Source of the DNA: Casuarina equisetifolia
Taxonomy: Eukaryota > Streptophyta > Magnoliopsida > Fagales > Casuarinaceae
Assembly: GCA_028551475.1 (NCBI GenBank)
Contig: CM052359.1
Span: 18,167,583-18,231,582, forward strand
Reading direction: 5' to 3'
DNA: 64,000 nucleotides
Position numbers and translations under genes: made by a program. The notes beneath the pieces were generated by a model. The model was not told the DNA's origin. It did not search any database and saw only the letters and a program-made list of their open reading frames with translations. Positions 38,501-50,093 of the stretch are shown here, one piece after another (within the stretch, counting starts at the first letter, position 1; every line of letters begins with the position of its first letter).

Positions 38501-39056
38501 GTTTCATGGGAGTGTTTCCGATTCACTTTTATCCTGCTTTGCTTTCTTGCATTTTCCTTTTCTTTTCCATTTTGATTCCTCAAGGAGGGTGGTCGGTTTC
38601 TCCCTTTGAGATTTCTTTACTGTTAACTTCTTCTTAAGTTCTTCATATTCATTTCTTTATATTTTTTTTATTTTAAACCCCCCGGTAGGCTACAGCGACA
38701 GGGTTTTGTCATGTAATGCAGATTTTCACGAGGGTTGAACAGAGTTTCTCTCCTCTTTTTCTATTCTTCTTCCCAAAGACGACAAGGAAATCAAATTCCA
38801 TCGAGCTTCTATTGGTCTGGGTTGAAATTTCTTTTCCTTTTTTTCATGGACTGACGGTTTCTTAAGCAACTTCTTTTACCCCTTCTTTTCACCACTTTTC
38901 GCAACATGGAAAAAGCCTAGGATTTTGAGCCGTAAGCCTGCCATAGCTTTTTTCTCTTAAGAACTTTTTCGCAGGGCTTTTGTCGATTTCACTCTTTTAA
39001 GCCATTCTTTCTCTCTGTAACGTTTCCCTGGTCCTCTTACTCTTCCATTCAGAGAA
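38501..39056 (+). other. IQD gene 5' leader/promoter region
   Basis: CT- and T-rich sequence leading into the ATG at 39057, as in many plant 5' UTRs. GA/CT tracts upstream. Transcription start and any leader intron cannot be placed by eye. Confidence 0.45.
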
Positions 39057-40745
39057 ATGGGTAGGGCAACAAGGTGGCTTAAGGGATTGTTCGGTATAAA
39101 GAAAGACAAAGACAATTCGAATTCCAGTGACCGGAAAGACAAGAAACGGTGTAGTTTGGGTAACTCCGGCAGAGACTCTAAGGGGTTATGTCATAATCCA
39201 GAGACTATACCACCCAACATTTCGCCGGCAGAGGCTGCTTGGCTAAAATCATACTACACTGAATCAGAGAAGGAGCAGAACAAGCAGGCAATTGCAGTAG
39301 CAGCAGCGACAGCGGCGGCGGCTGACGCCGCAGTGGCTGCTGCGCAGGCGGCGGTGGCGGTTGTCAGGCTTACCAGCCATGGAAGAGGCACAATGTTCGG
39401 TGGTGGACATGAGAGGTGGGCTGCCGTGAAGATTCAGACAGTCTTTCGGGGATACTTGGTAAGTTGTCCAGCTTTATAAATTTGTTCAACTGAGTCGCAA
39501 CTCCGGCGAAATAAATTCACAGAAACAGAAGGAAGAACAGATGGTTTTAACTTAGGCATGAATTTAAACTACAATTTGCGCAACTCAGGTCCGAGCTATA
39601 GATCTTAGTCCACGGCTAAAAAACAAGTCTTTGCTTTACAATTCGTTTACATTTGCTTTGTTTTGAACTGGAAGGTCCTGAATGCTCAGTTTTCTGCATT
39701 TACAATCTGTCTGGAAGCCTGTTAATTGAAATCTTTTTTTGGACTCTGGGATTCTGAACAGGCCAGAAAAGCTCTGAGAGCTCTTAAAGGTCTGGTGAAG
39801 TTACAGGCACTTGTTAGAGGTTATTTAGTGCGGAGGCAGGCCACTGCAACTCTTCACAGTATGCAGGCGCTTATTAGAGCTCAAGCTACGTTTCGGTCGC
39901 AGAAAGCTCGCGGGCGCATCAACAGATTTGAAATCCAAGCTCGAAAATCCGTGGTATTTTCTTAAAACCCGAAAATTTGGAAATCTTATGAGGAAAAGGC
40001 GGCAAATAGGACAGCTTCTTTGCATAGCATTTATATCTCATAAGTTAGAATCTTGTATTTGCAGGAAAGACTTGATGACTCTGGAAGTGAGCATACAGCT
40101 CCAATCCACAGCAAGAGGCTATCGGCGTCGTTGGACAGCGCCATTAACTCCATTGATGAGAGCCCAAAAATTGTGGAGGTCGACACCGGCAGGCCGAAGT
40201 CAAGATCTCGCCGGACAAACACTTCAGTTTCAGATTTTGGCGATGACCCATCTTGTCAAACACTCTCTTCTCCGCTCCACGCGAGTCGACTTCCGGCCCG
40301 CTTATCTATCCCCGATTGCCGGAACTTCCAAGAGCATGACTGGGGCTTAACGGGGGAGGAATGTAGGTTCTCCACTGCGCAAAGCACCCCACGCTTCGTG
40401 AACTGTAATTCACCGGTCACACCCGCCAAGAGTGTCTGCGCCGATAACACCTTCCGGGGATACGGCAACTTTCCGAACTACATGGCTAATACTCAATCTT
40501 TCCGGGCTAAGTTGAGGTCCCATAGTGCTCCTAAGCAGAGACCAGAACGGGGGCCGAGGAAAAAGCTTTCACTTAACGAAATGATGGAGTCAAGGAGTAG
40601 TCTGAGCGGTGTCCGGATGCAAAGATCGTGTTCACAGGCGCAGGAAGCCATTAGCTTCAAGAATGCTGTAATGGGCAAGCTTGAAAGGTACTCAACAGAG
40701 TTTGACAGAGAACCAGACAGATATGACTTGCATCGAAGACGTTGA
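39057..40745 (+). CDS. IQD25: IQ67-domain (IQD) calmodulin-binding protein, IQD25-like
   Basis: IQD proteins bind calmodulin and recruit it to microtubules, plasma membrane or nucleus. Three exons: 39057-39458, 39762-39953 and 40065-40745, all phase 0, giving 424 residues. Splice junctions are TTG|GTAAGT, AACAG|GCC, GTG|GTATTT and TTGCAG|GAA. The basic N-terminus [16 protein letters not shown] is typical. It is followed by the Ala-rich stretch [20 protein letters not shown] (about residues 80-105) and the IQ67 domain (about 120-186) with [26 protein letters not shown] and MQALIRAQ as three IQ-type motifs. Intron 1 splits the first IQ motif, the hallmark intron of the family. The C-terminal half has [37 protein letters not shown] and [13 protein letters not shown]. 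These fit the IQD22-25 branch, closest to IQD25 by memory and by gene order next to a DTX51-type MATE. The C-terminus is not truncated. Confidence 0.93.
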
Positions 40746-43308
40746 ATACCAGAATAGCCCGAGGGGAACGGAACAGGGAAGAAAAAAGTTTGATAGAAGA
40801 GAAGAACGAGTTTGTAGATTTACAAATATGATCTGATTAAATGTCCATTATGTCGGATTCAGATGTTGGTGCTTAGTGATGGAATCATACTTCCATAGTC
40901 AATCAAATGAATTGCAATTTCAGTTTGTCAACTGAGTTCCTCCTTATGTTTCGATGTTTTACCACTTACTAGGCTGAGCTTTATTGTGTGGAGTTCTCCC
41001 CCATTTTCCATAAAGTTCTCTCTGCACGGATTTTTCACCTTTTTTGAAATTACTCTGAGACGAATGTACCCGGACCACTACTTTTTCTCCATGGGGCCAC
41101 TCTGCAACTTGGAAGCCCAATGGAACAGAAGGGAAGAGAACAACAACCATGGTTGAATTTCAAATATCAATGATTGGACCGACGCCCCAACTGTTTTCCA
41201 TGTGTTCTTTAGACTTTTCTACGTCGGTACTGTCTGTGTTTGTGTGCTCGGAAAAAGAGAGAAAGAGAGAAAAAAAACTTGTGTTTGTGTGAATTCTGAC
41301 AACTCATCCCTGATTCCAAGTTCAGTTGGACTAAAAGATACTGAAATGGAAAATGCAAAGTTTTTTGAATCAAATATCAGTCTGAATACTGTTTATGCAG
41401 TTTCCTGGCAAATTTGCTGTTGAATGCAGTATTCGTGTCATCTGTTCAATAAGCTGTCATGATTACTCACTTTCCAAGATAATCAGTAACCGATGATTAC
41501 CTTCTGATTTGACAACTGGTAAACGATGCTTAATCTAAGCAGAGAGAGAGAGAGAAAAAAAAAAAAGAAACTTTAAAAGTGTTTGCATCAGCTGCCATCA
41601 TCGCCTGCAACATTCAAATGGGGTCAAGAGGAGCACAGCTCTCTAAATATTTTGTGATGCTTGTCGGAAAGAAGCTTTCGAAATTTGTGCAATCTGAGTT
41701 CTTGGGCTCTCATCCTTTGGACTAAACTAAGCATTCTGCAATACTTAATTGCGTCGATATTACCAATTAACTGTACATTATTTATTCATGGAAATTCAGA
41801 TATTCATCAGTATCTGCAGAATAGTTCTGTCGTGGAAGACATCAGACAGGCCTAACGTGCACTTTCCTTCTGCTAAAAAAATTGGCAGATCCATTAACTT
41901 TACAGTTGGGTTATGTAGTGTTTTATGGGGTACAAGGCTCAGTCTAGGCCCAGCTACTCAAGATGCAGACAATTTAATGGCAGAACTTTTTTCCTTGCGT
42001 TCCAAAACATCCATTGTAGTTCTGACTGCACAGAGCTTACAGAGCTTACACCCATATAACATAGAATTCTGTCAATGCTGCTGAACTAGCAGCTCCAATA
42101 ATAGACCCTCCAAGGCCCCAACGATATATTGAAATGTTCAAAGGAATCTTTTTGACACAAAGAGATTCTACCCCTCAAGCACTATCAGAAAAAAGTATTA
42201 ACAAAACAAATTTATTATCACCAAAATTTATATACATGGCTTTTTTTTATAAAATATCACCCACAAAATCTATAAATTTATATTATGATTATCAGAATTT
42301 AGTGTGTCTTGTGTTATTAATATGTTCATTTGTTTTACTTTTTACATGATGACATATCACCTCTTTTACAAATTTATACTAAAAGGTGAAACAATTTTTT
42401 TATCATTAAAAGATGTTAGACCTTTATCTTTAACACTTCTCATACTTTAGATATGATTTTAAATCAAGCCAAATAGATGCTCCATATCAGGTAAAAGTGG
42501 AGGGTAATATAAGAATTGAAGTTGAATAAAAGTTACAAGCAAATCAACTTCAACTCTAATACTATTTTAGAAAGCCTAGGATCTAATATAAAAATTAATT
42601 CATAAGTTAAGAATATATTTTTTACATTTAAATACTACACTAATTATTTATTTCCAATGTAATGTTTTCATCCTCAACCATAGAATCTATAAAAATGTAA
42701 GATATTTCTTCTCTCATGGGTGAGGTACCTAAACTGAAAATTGCCTCTCATGCTAATATGTTAGGTCCTCAGTAACAAAGAACTAATGGTGCTTAGCCCA
42801 TGCTATTCCCCTTATGATCATCCTCACGCTACCCTGTGCAGCAAATGTACCTCTACAGTCCGGTCTAAATGTGATAAATTACCAAGGGCTGGCTTAAAAA
42901 CCTGCACGGATAGGCTTAGGAAAAAAAAAAAAAAGAATTTTTCTCTTCTTCTCTTTTCTTCTTATTTCCTTTTTCTTCTTCTTTGTTTGTTGCAAAATGA
43001 AGGAGTTTCCATTTCTAGCGGCTGAAATTTTTGTTTTTGTTTTTGTTTTTTTCTTTTTTAAAAAATAGGAAAAGCAGAGACTGTTTGATTATCTAAGAAA
43101 ACTCATTTTTGTTTTAAAATCAATTTATTAGAAAGTAAGTTATTCTTTCAAACATAGAGAATATTAAGATAAAACTCTTATTTTTAACACCCATATATCG
43201 AACTTATATGTTGAGTGTGCTTCCACTTGATATATATTGGGAAAAAAATCACACCCAAGATAACTTTTACAAAGATCAATTGTGAAAAAGAATGTGGATA
43301 CGAAATAG
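40746..43308. other. Intergenic region between IQD and PME genes
   Basis: Begins with the IQD 3' UTR; the PME 3' UTR precedes 43308 (minus strand). GA run at about 41540-41554. A dispersed AT-rich repeat copy lies at about 42490-42700. T-rich simple sequence (TTTTTG repeats) at 43028-43060. No gene seen. Confidence 0.5.
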
Positions 43309-45927
43309 TTACAGGTTGATCCATTCAGACCCATCAATGAAGCTGAGGGAAACAAAAGGCTTGGCTTCTTCATCAGTAAGTTCCCTCGACCATGATACCC
43401 TCCCTGCAAAGTTTGCTCCTGGTCCCTGTGCACTTGTACTGCCCATAAAACACCGTCCTGCAGCCACCCAAAAGCCCACAAACATAAAGACAGAGCCTCA
43501 AACGCATGCTACTATGGCCAAAATGAAGCTGCCAAAGCCAATCAAGCTAGGATTAGGTGGTTTCTCTAGACATCACGCACCCCTGCTGCAATGGCTAGTT
43601 TTTTCAGATGGATAAGAGTTTTTTATACAGAGTGGTGCATCACACGTAGATTTTGCAGAAGCAAAGGGGGGAAAAGGACACAAACACGTTCGTGGATAGT
43701 TTCTTAAGCTGGAACCGCCCACTTGCGTGATCTCATGCCAGATATATCCTTCCTGAGTGCAGCTTGAATGGCTAAATCTAGTAACCTTTCATGGGCATCT
43801 CAGCCATTTGATTAGAAAGGAGATAAAGGGAGAGAAAACGAACACTAGGCCTCTTGCAGAAAAGGGTAAGAGGACAAATGCCTACACCCAGACGGGAGAG
43901 ATCATGGGAAACCAGAGGGCACCGCCCAAAGGTCCACTTGGGCAAAATGGGTCGGCGGGAAATGCATATAAGAATGCCAGCTGATACGAAATCTATGCAC
44001 TTTCTTGAGAAAAAGGCAAATGGGTCGTACCTAATATTTCAATGGAGGACTGGGATGTTCCAAAAACTGTAAAAATAGTGGAGCATTTGCTTTCACTTAC
44101 TAGGTTCAGAGCTGCAGACCATTCTCTTTAAACAAGGATCTCTGAGTACTTTTGGCATAATAGACCAATAGGCCGTTCCTTTTTACAGAAATGGCGTAAA
44201 GAACATTGTGGCAAAGTTTCTATCTACTTGGTAGAAATGAACTTTTGATAAAACTGATCGGCAATTGAACATGCGGAGATGTTTAGAAGAGAGAGAGAGA
44301 GAGAGAGATACATTTCACGATTCGGATCACCCCAGTTATACCAGCCTTTGGGAATGATAATGTTGTCCATGTATGTGTAAGCAAAGACCACCCGAGAGAA
44401 AGGACCCCATGCCCGTCCAAGGAAGAGGGCTCCAGAGCCTGTGACCTTACAGTTCACAAAGGAGAACCCCGTGTCCTCTAGAAGACTGCTCCTTCCTTGT
44501 GCTGTAAGGGCCCCCATCGATTGTGCTATTGCATGCACGTGACATCCCTGCATAACCCACCACATCTATCTGAATAATCCAAAATTTAATGCCTAATCTA
44601 AAATTTAACACATGAATAAAGGAAAATTATTTTACGTTTAAACATTAATGGAGAATGGTATTTATCAGAATGTAATATCATATAAGAAAATCTAAAATGC
44701 AATCCAACAGTCAACGACTCATCACAAATGAACTCCTGGTCTGTCCCAGTCGTTTAGGCGTCTACCCACCTCGAAAAGAGAGAGGGCATTGCCGAAGATG
44801 AAGTCCACCGAACCTTCAATGTAACATTCTTTGTAATAGTGCCTGCCCACATGGTCGTAGAGCGTATCCTGTCCGCCCAAGAATCTACACCCCAGAAATG
44901 TTGCTGTATCTGCTGATATTCTGAACGCCACCGCCTGCTTTCCGACTGCTCCCGGTGGCGGAACTGGGGTAGTGTTCTGCATCACATTCTCCATTAAAAT
45001 CAGAGAGAGAGATTAGAGAGAGTGAGAGGTGGATTTATGACCTTAAAAGTGATGTTCTTGGCAATGAAATAAGGTGAATTCACGGCAAAAGTTGCAGAAG
45101 CCCAGGTTCCCATGGGCTGCCCCTTTGGCCCTGGTGTGGTGGCTGTGTCTCCCCACTGAACAATCGTTTTATCTGCGCCTGCCCCTTCAATGGTTATGAA
45201 TGATTTTAATGGCGGTATACTCACTTTCTCCCTGAAAATTCCCATGTTTCCAATGAGAAAAAATTCGCTGTTCCAGAGTTATCAGATTTCACAACCCTAA
45301 AGAAAATCCCTTTACAGAAAAGATGGAACAAAAGACAATTCATCAACTGCAAAATCTTGTTTGACTAAAGCACCCTCTGCCGAAAGAGCAATTTTTTTAT
45401 CATAAAGGAAATGACCCCACGACAAACATAACTGAGAATAACTTTTCTTTTTTACGTCAAAACTGAAAAACCTGAAGAATTTTACCATTCTAGCAGAGCC
45501 CACGGCAAAAGGAAAAGCTAAGAAAAGAATTCAAGAAGAAATACAGATCATTAAGCCGCAGGACTCACGTGTAAACACCTGCATGGACTTTGATGACCAC
45601 TCTCACAAGGTTAATGAATGGGAGAGAATCAATGGCGGCGTGAATTGACGTGAAATCTCCGGCCGCCGGGTTTTTAGCTACGACGAGAGTATAAGAAGGG
45701 AAGAGCTTATTCTTCGCAGTCCTGAAAACCGAGTGTTTGAGTCTTCCAACAAACCTGACCCACTTCATAAATTGCTGCTCTGAGTACTGAGTTCGGGTCA
45801 TGTTGGTCGCTAACTGCTTCCCTGTCGACTTCCTAGGCCGAATTCCTTTGGCGTGGCAGAGTGTTTGGCTTAAGTTGAACAACAGAAGAAGGAAAATAAC
45901 GCAGAAAATGGACCTTAGTTTCGGCAT
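43309..45927 (-). CDS. PME53: Pectin methylesterase (pectinesterase 53 type), frameshift in last exon
   Basis: De-esterifies homogalacturonan in the cell wall. Five exons: 45927-45569, 45231-45042, 44976-44770, 44547-44312 and 43457-43309. Junction phases agree and donors/acceptors are GT-AG. Start is ATG at 45927 ([12 protein letters not shown]); the hydrophobic [16 protein letters not shown] is a signal peptide. There is no PRO/inhibitor domain, so it is the short (group 2) type, about 379 residues. Catalytic signature: [25 protein letters not shown] (Gln and Asp), [10 protein letters not shown] (nucleophile Asp) and FLGRAWG (Arg, Trp). In exon 5 the frame breaks after [10 protein letters not shown]: a G run at 43424-43426 has one base too many. 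With that base ignored the frame runs [14 protein letters not shown] to [11 protein letters not shown] and a stop at 43309-43311, the usual family C-terminus. Read as written, it stops within about 15 codons and loses about 40 residues. Otherwise undamaged, so an assembly error is at least as likely as a real mutation. Confidence 0.9.
44290..44309. repeat. GA/CT microsatellite next to PME intron 4 donor
   Basis: (GA)n on the plus strand, (CT)n on the minus strand, starting three bases inside intron 4 of the PME gene (donor AT|GTATCTCTCT). It adjoins the exon without entering it. Confidence 0.8.
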
Positions 45928-46017
45928 CTCCACAGAGAAGGGGAATGAAAGTGAGAGAATGGTACAAGAGAATGTTGTTGTTCAGATAAAAGTCCATCGG
46001 AGGGGGCTTCGCCACCG

Positions 46018-46025
46018 TTTATATA
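46018..46025 (-). promoter_or_regulatory. TATA box of the pectin methylesterase gene
   Basis: Minus strand reads TTCTTATATAAACGGTGG; TATATAAA lies about 91 bases upstream of the ATG at 45927, a normal spacing for a short leader. The leader contains GAGAATG-type purine-rich sequence. Confidence 0.65.
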
Positions 46026-46039
46026 AGAACATAAACTCG

Positions 46040-48408
46040 TAAGTTAGTACCAGTTTTAGGTGAAAAGCGACGCTGAAACAGAGAATCATTGACAGAAAGT
46101 GAGAGGTCACGGGTGCGTCTTCTACCATCCATGGAGAGAGAGAGAGAACGAGAGAGACAATCTAATCCACAAAATGGACTGCACTTTTTAGCTTATAAAA
46201 ACATATTACTTTCAAAAGCTTTTGCAACTTTTTGTTGTTGTTTTTGTTTGGTGATGCCCGTGAGTGTTTCTCCTCCTGTTTGTGTGTGAAGATGAATATA
46301 TTCGTGACGAGGTCTTCATATTCTATGATCAACTTGTTTCACTCTAAATTACCTAATCTTGAATCAAGGCCGTCAAATTATTTCGAGAAGATTAAATTAT
46401 GACCCAAAATCTTACCATAGTTGGGTAGTTTGGGTTTCTGACTAAGATGTCAGGTGGGATCTTTCAGACCCCATTGGAGCACAAGAAAACAAGACAATGA
46501 GGCCAACACTAACTGAGATTTACCAGTCCATGAATTGCAGGTTACAGAAATCAGTAGTGCTGCCAACTTGCCACCGAACGAGGGAGAGAGAAAGAATAAA
46601 TGGATGGGATAAACTTAAACTGAGTAGATATCCATTATACTTCAGAATCTAGGAAGATGTCTTGAAGGTTCTAGATGCTGGCAGGCAACCGAATTGATGA
46701 CTGTGTTCATGGCCGGCGTGATTGTGTTAGGTGATTGAGTGGCTTTCCGCTTCTGAGCAGCAGACATTAAAAAAATGCTCATCCACCTTTGCACTTCAAC
46801 CTGATGCATTGCACCCATTTCAGGATTGTCCCTCATCCATTATTTGTTAGGAGATAAACTGCAAATAAAGACAATAACAGTCATATATAAGAGAACATTA
46901 AAGATCGATGTAATTTTTGAATAACAATTACTACGTTCGTGAAGCAGTATTTCATAATTACTTAGGATTTTATAAGTCTGATTTTAAAAAAAAAAAACTG
47001 TGGCATATCCATCTTATGACCGAGGGGATAACAGCTGTAGTCTTCCGTGAAAGCATTGGGAACATAACGTTGGATCAAAACATCAAATCCTTCTTTTCAA
47101 CGGACCCGTGAATAACCAAAGAAATGCAGGAAGCCTCTGCTGAATCCAATCTCAGTAGATGAACCGACCCATAATTTGGAGTCACGAGCAGCTGTTTTAC
47201 TTTCAGTGCCTGTTCTTCTTTGATACAGATTGATCTGATACTTTGTTGGATTCCATTCGACTCTACAAAATGTGGAATCAATGTACTACTGTTTTTGATA
47301 TCTTTAGGCTTCATGCGCTCAGTGATCATCAATATATGTGAAACGATCGATTTTATAAGTCTTTTTAACAAAGCATTGAAATGTAAGTTTCAATACAATA
47401 CCTTATTGCAGTAAATTTGGTTTCGTAATTTTCGAAATAATATGTTAAAAACTGTGAATAAATGTGTAAATTACTTCTTATAGGTAAGAATATTTTGTTA
47501 GTAGCGGAATGAACCTTTCTAATAAAATAATGTTCTCTAGAATTGTAGGAGTGGGTGAAAGCAACATTATTGTCTACAAAGTCCGAGAAAGAATATTTTC
47601 TTAAAAGTGCAAACAGAGGGGATGGATAATTGCCAAGAATTCAGATAGTGACTTCGATGTGGTTCCGTGACCGCTTGTCGAGAAGCAAGTCTCTTGGCAC
47701 TTTGTGACTTTCATATGCCAAGGAGCCATTAGAAAAGTTTCTCCCTGAAGTACCTATCTTTTTGATCGACTGTTCATCAAATAACATAACACATACAAGG
47801 TGTTTGAAATTCTCATACTTTTAATTTATAAAGGTTTTATTTTACCCTTACTCTATCTTTGATTCCATCACTCAAAACCGGGAGAAATAGAAACACAGAA
47901 AGCAAATCGATGGAGTAACATCCGTACGTAGAAGCAATCATTAACAGGGTTCAATTTAGAATCGTTGCAGGCATAACCCAGGAAGATAGCTTAGAAAGGA
48001 CTTGCAAAAAGAATGCCTGATTTCATAACCTTTTTTCTCCTATGATAGCTGTGGAGCAGGATCATGGCATGTCTTTTAGTGGCATCAAAGATTCGCACAC
48101 AGATAGAGCATCAAATTACAATTTCCACACCAAAACAGTATAAAACTTTAATATAATCTTCAGTTATGATCGACTGTAGCTTAATTTCTTAGCAAATATT
48201 TTTAAAGAATCAGGGGTTGGAATTTGTCTCAATCACACATCAATCGAGAAGACAATTGACAACAAAAGCTGCAATATGTTTAGGATCTAATCTCTCTATC
48301 GTTGTAGGAAAATTTCTTATACGAACCCAAATCTCTCTCGCTTCCGACGGTGTTTCAGCTTCCCTCACTGAAAGCTAGCTAATTCGGACCTCAAGAACAA
48401 CGAAATCG
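46040..48408. other. Divergent intergenic region between PME (-) and LAMP1 (+)
   Basis: Holds the upstream regions of both genes. GA tract at about 46134-46160. Minus-strand open frames at 47371-47075 (about 98 codons) and 46836-46642 (64 codons) have protein-like composition but match nothing I know; they might be exons of a small gene or a decayed one. A TATAAAAC at about 48139 lies 270 bases before the LAMP1 ATG and could be its TATA box. Confidence 0.4.
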
Positions 48409-50035
48409 ATGTTCAAAACAGGCACCGCCATCTTCCTTGGCTTAGCCACCTCCTTCACCTTCCTCCTCCTTTCTCCAACTCCCAAATCTTCCTTCCACTC
48501 TCTCTTTACGTCCACTTCTCTATCAGATAACGCCTCGATATCAAGCCACCTCCACACCCTCACTCGACGGCCGCACGTCGCTGGCTCTGAGGCCAACGCC
48601 GAGGCTGCCGCCTATGTTTTATCCGTCTTCCGGTCTAACAACATCCAATCACACATAGCATCCTATGAGGTGTCTCTAACCTACCCACTGCAGCGTTCCC
48701 TGACGCTAACACGTCCGCCGCCGGACCCACCTACTTCGTTCAGCCTTCGTCAAGAAATTTATGACGGTGACCCTTATGCCGACGTAGCTGACCAAGTTCA
48801 GCCCACGTTCCATGCATATGCAAAGTCAGGGACTGTCTCAGCGCCTGTGACTTATGTGAACTACGGACGCATTGAAGACTACAGGACACTGAAGGAAATG
48901 GGTGTAAATGTGTCCGGTACAGTTGTATTGGCAAGGTACGGACAAATATACAGAGGGGACATCGTGAAGAATGCGTACGCCGCCGGTGCTATAGGGGCGT
49001 TGGTGTATACAGATAGGAAGGACTACGGTGGTGGGGGAGGCGGTACACGGTGGTTTCCGGATGACAAGTGGATGCCACCCAGTGGGGTACAGGTGGGAAC
49101 AGTTTATAATGGGCTTGGAGACCCCACGACACCCGGCTGGGCGAGCACTGAGTGTGAAAGGTTATCAGAAGAGGAAGTAGAGAAAGAAGGGGATGTTCCA
49201 CTCATACCTTCATTACCAATATCCGGCGCAGATGGTGAAACAATCTTGAGATCGATTGGTGGACATGTCGCCAATGAGGATTGGCAGGGAAGCGAAGATG
49301 CACATACCTACAGGGTCGGACCAGGGCCAGGAATTGTCAATCTCACTTACACTGTAAGCTCCAAACTAAGGTTCAGTATCTGAAGTAATTAACCACTTAG
49401 TGTTCTTGTGCACATTGCAGAAAGCTCTAGTCTGGTCCTAAAAGTGAATAAATCATACAAAAAACACCTGAGTCAAGAGCTATTAATAGCTGCTGAGTGT
49501 CAATTCGGATATCTTTTCAGGGAAAGCAAATCATAGGGACAATTCAGAATGTGATTGGTATGATTGAAGGAGCAGAAGAACCTGATCGGTATATCCAGAA
49601 TCTTTTCATCAAAAGCGGTTATTTTGATGAAGTGGCTGTAAACTAAGCAATGAACTAAGACAGAGAGTTCAGTATATGATCCAAAAGCTAATCAAATAAG
49701 CAATAATTAACTGATAAAACCACTTATCTTGGGATGATCAAGTCACAAATGTAACAACTTTTGCAGATATGTCATTCTGGGTAATCATCGGGACGCATGG
49801 ACTTTTGGGGCCGTTGATCCCAACAGTGGAACTGCAGCATTGTTACAGGTAAAAATACTGCTAGTAATTACCTTTGTCAAGAACCTTCTCGTTAACGAAT
49901 ATTCACCACAGCGGCAACCACCTGATTTTCATACTAACTGAAGATTGCAGAGAGACTGGGGAAGCTACAAGAAAAAGGGTGGAAACCTAGAAGAACAATT
50001 GTGTTGTGCAATTGGGACGCAGAGGAATATGGCCT

Positions 50036-50093
<58 letters not shown>

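Noticed and set aside
45928..45933. PME start two codons upstream (GTG)
   Set aside because: The codon is GTG; the first ATG at 45927 gives a proper signal peptide.
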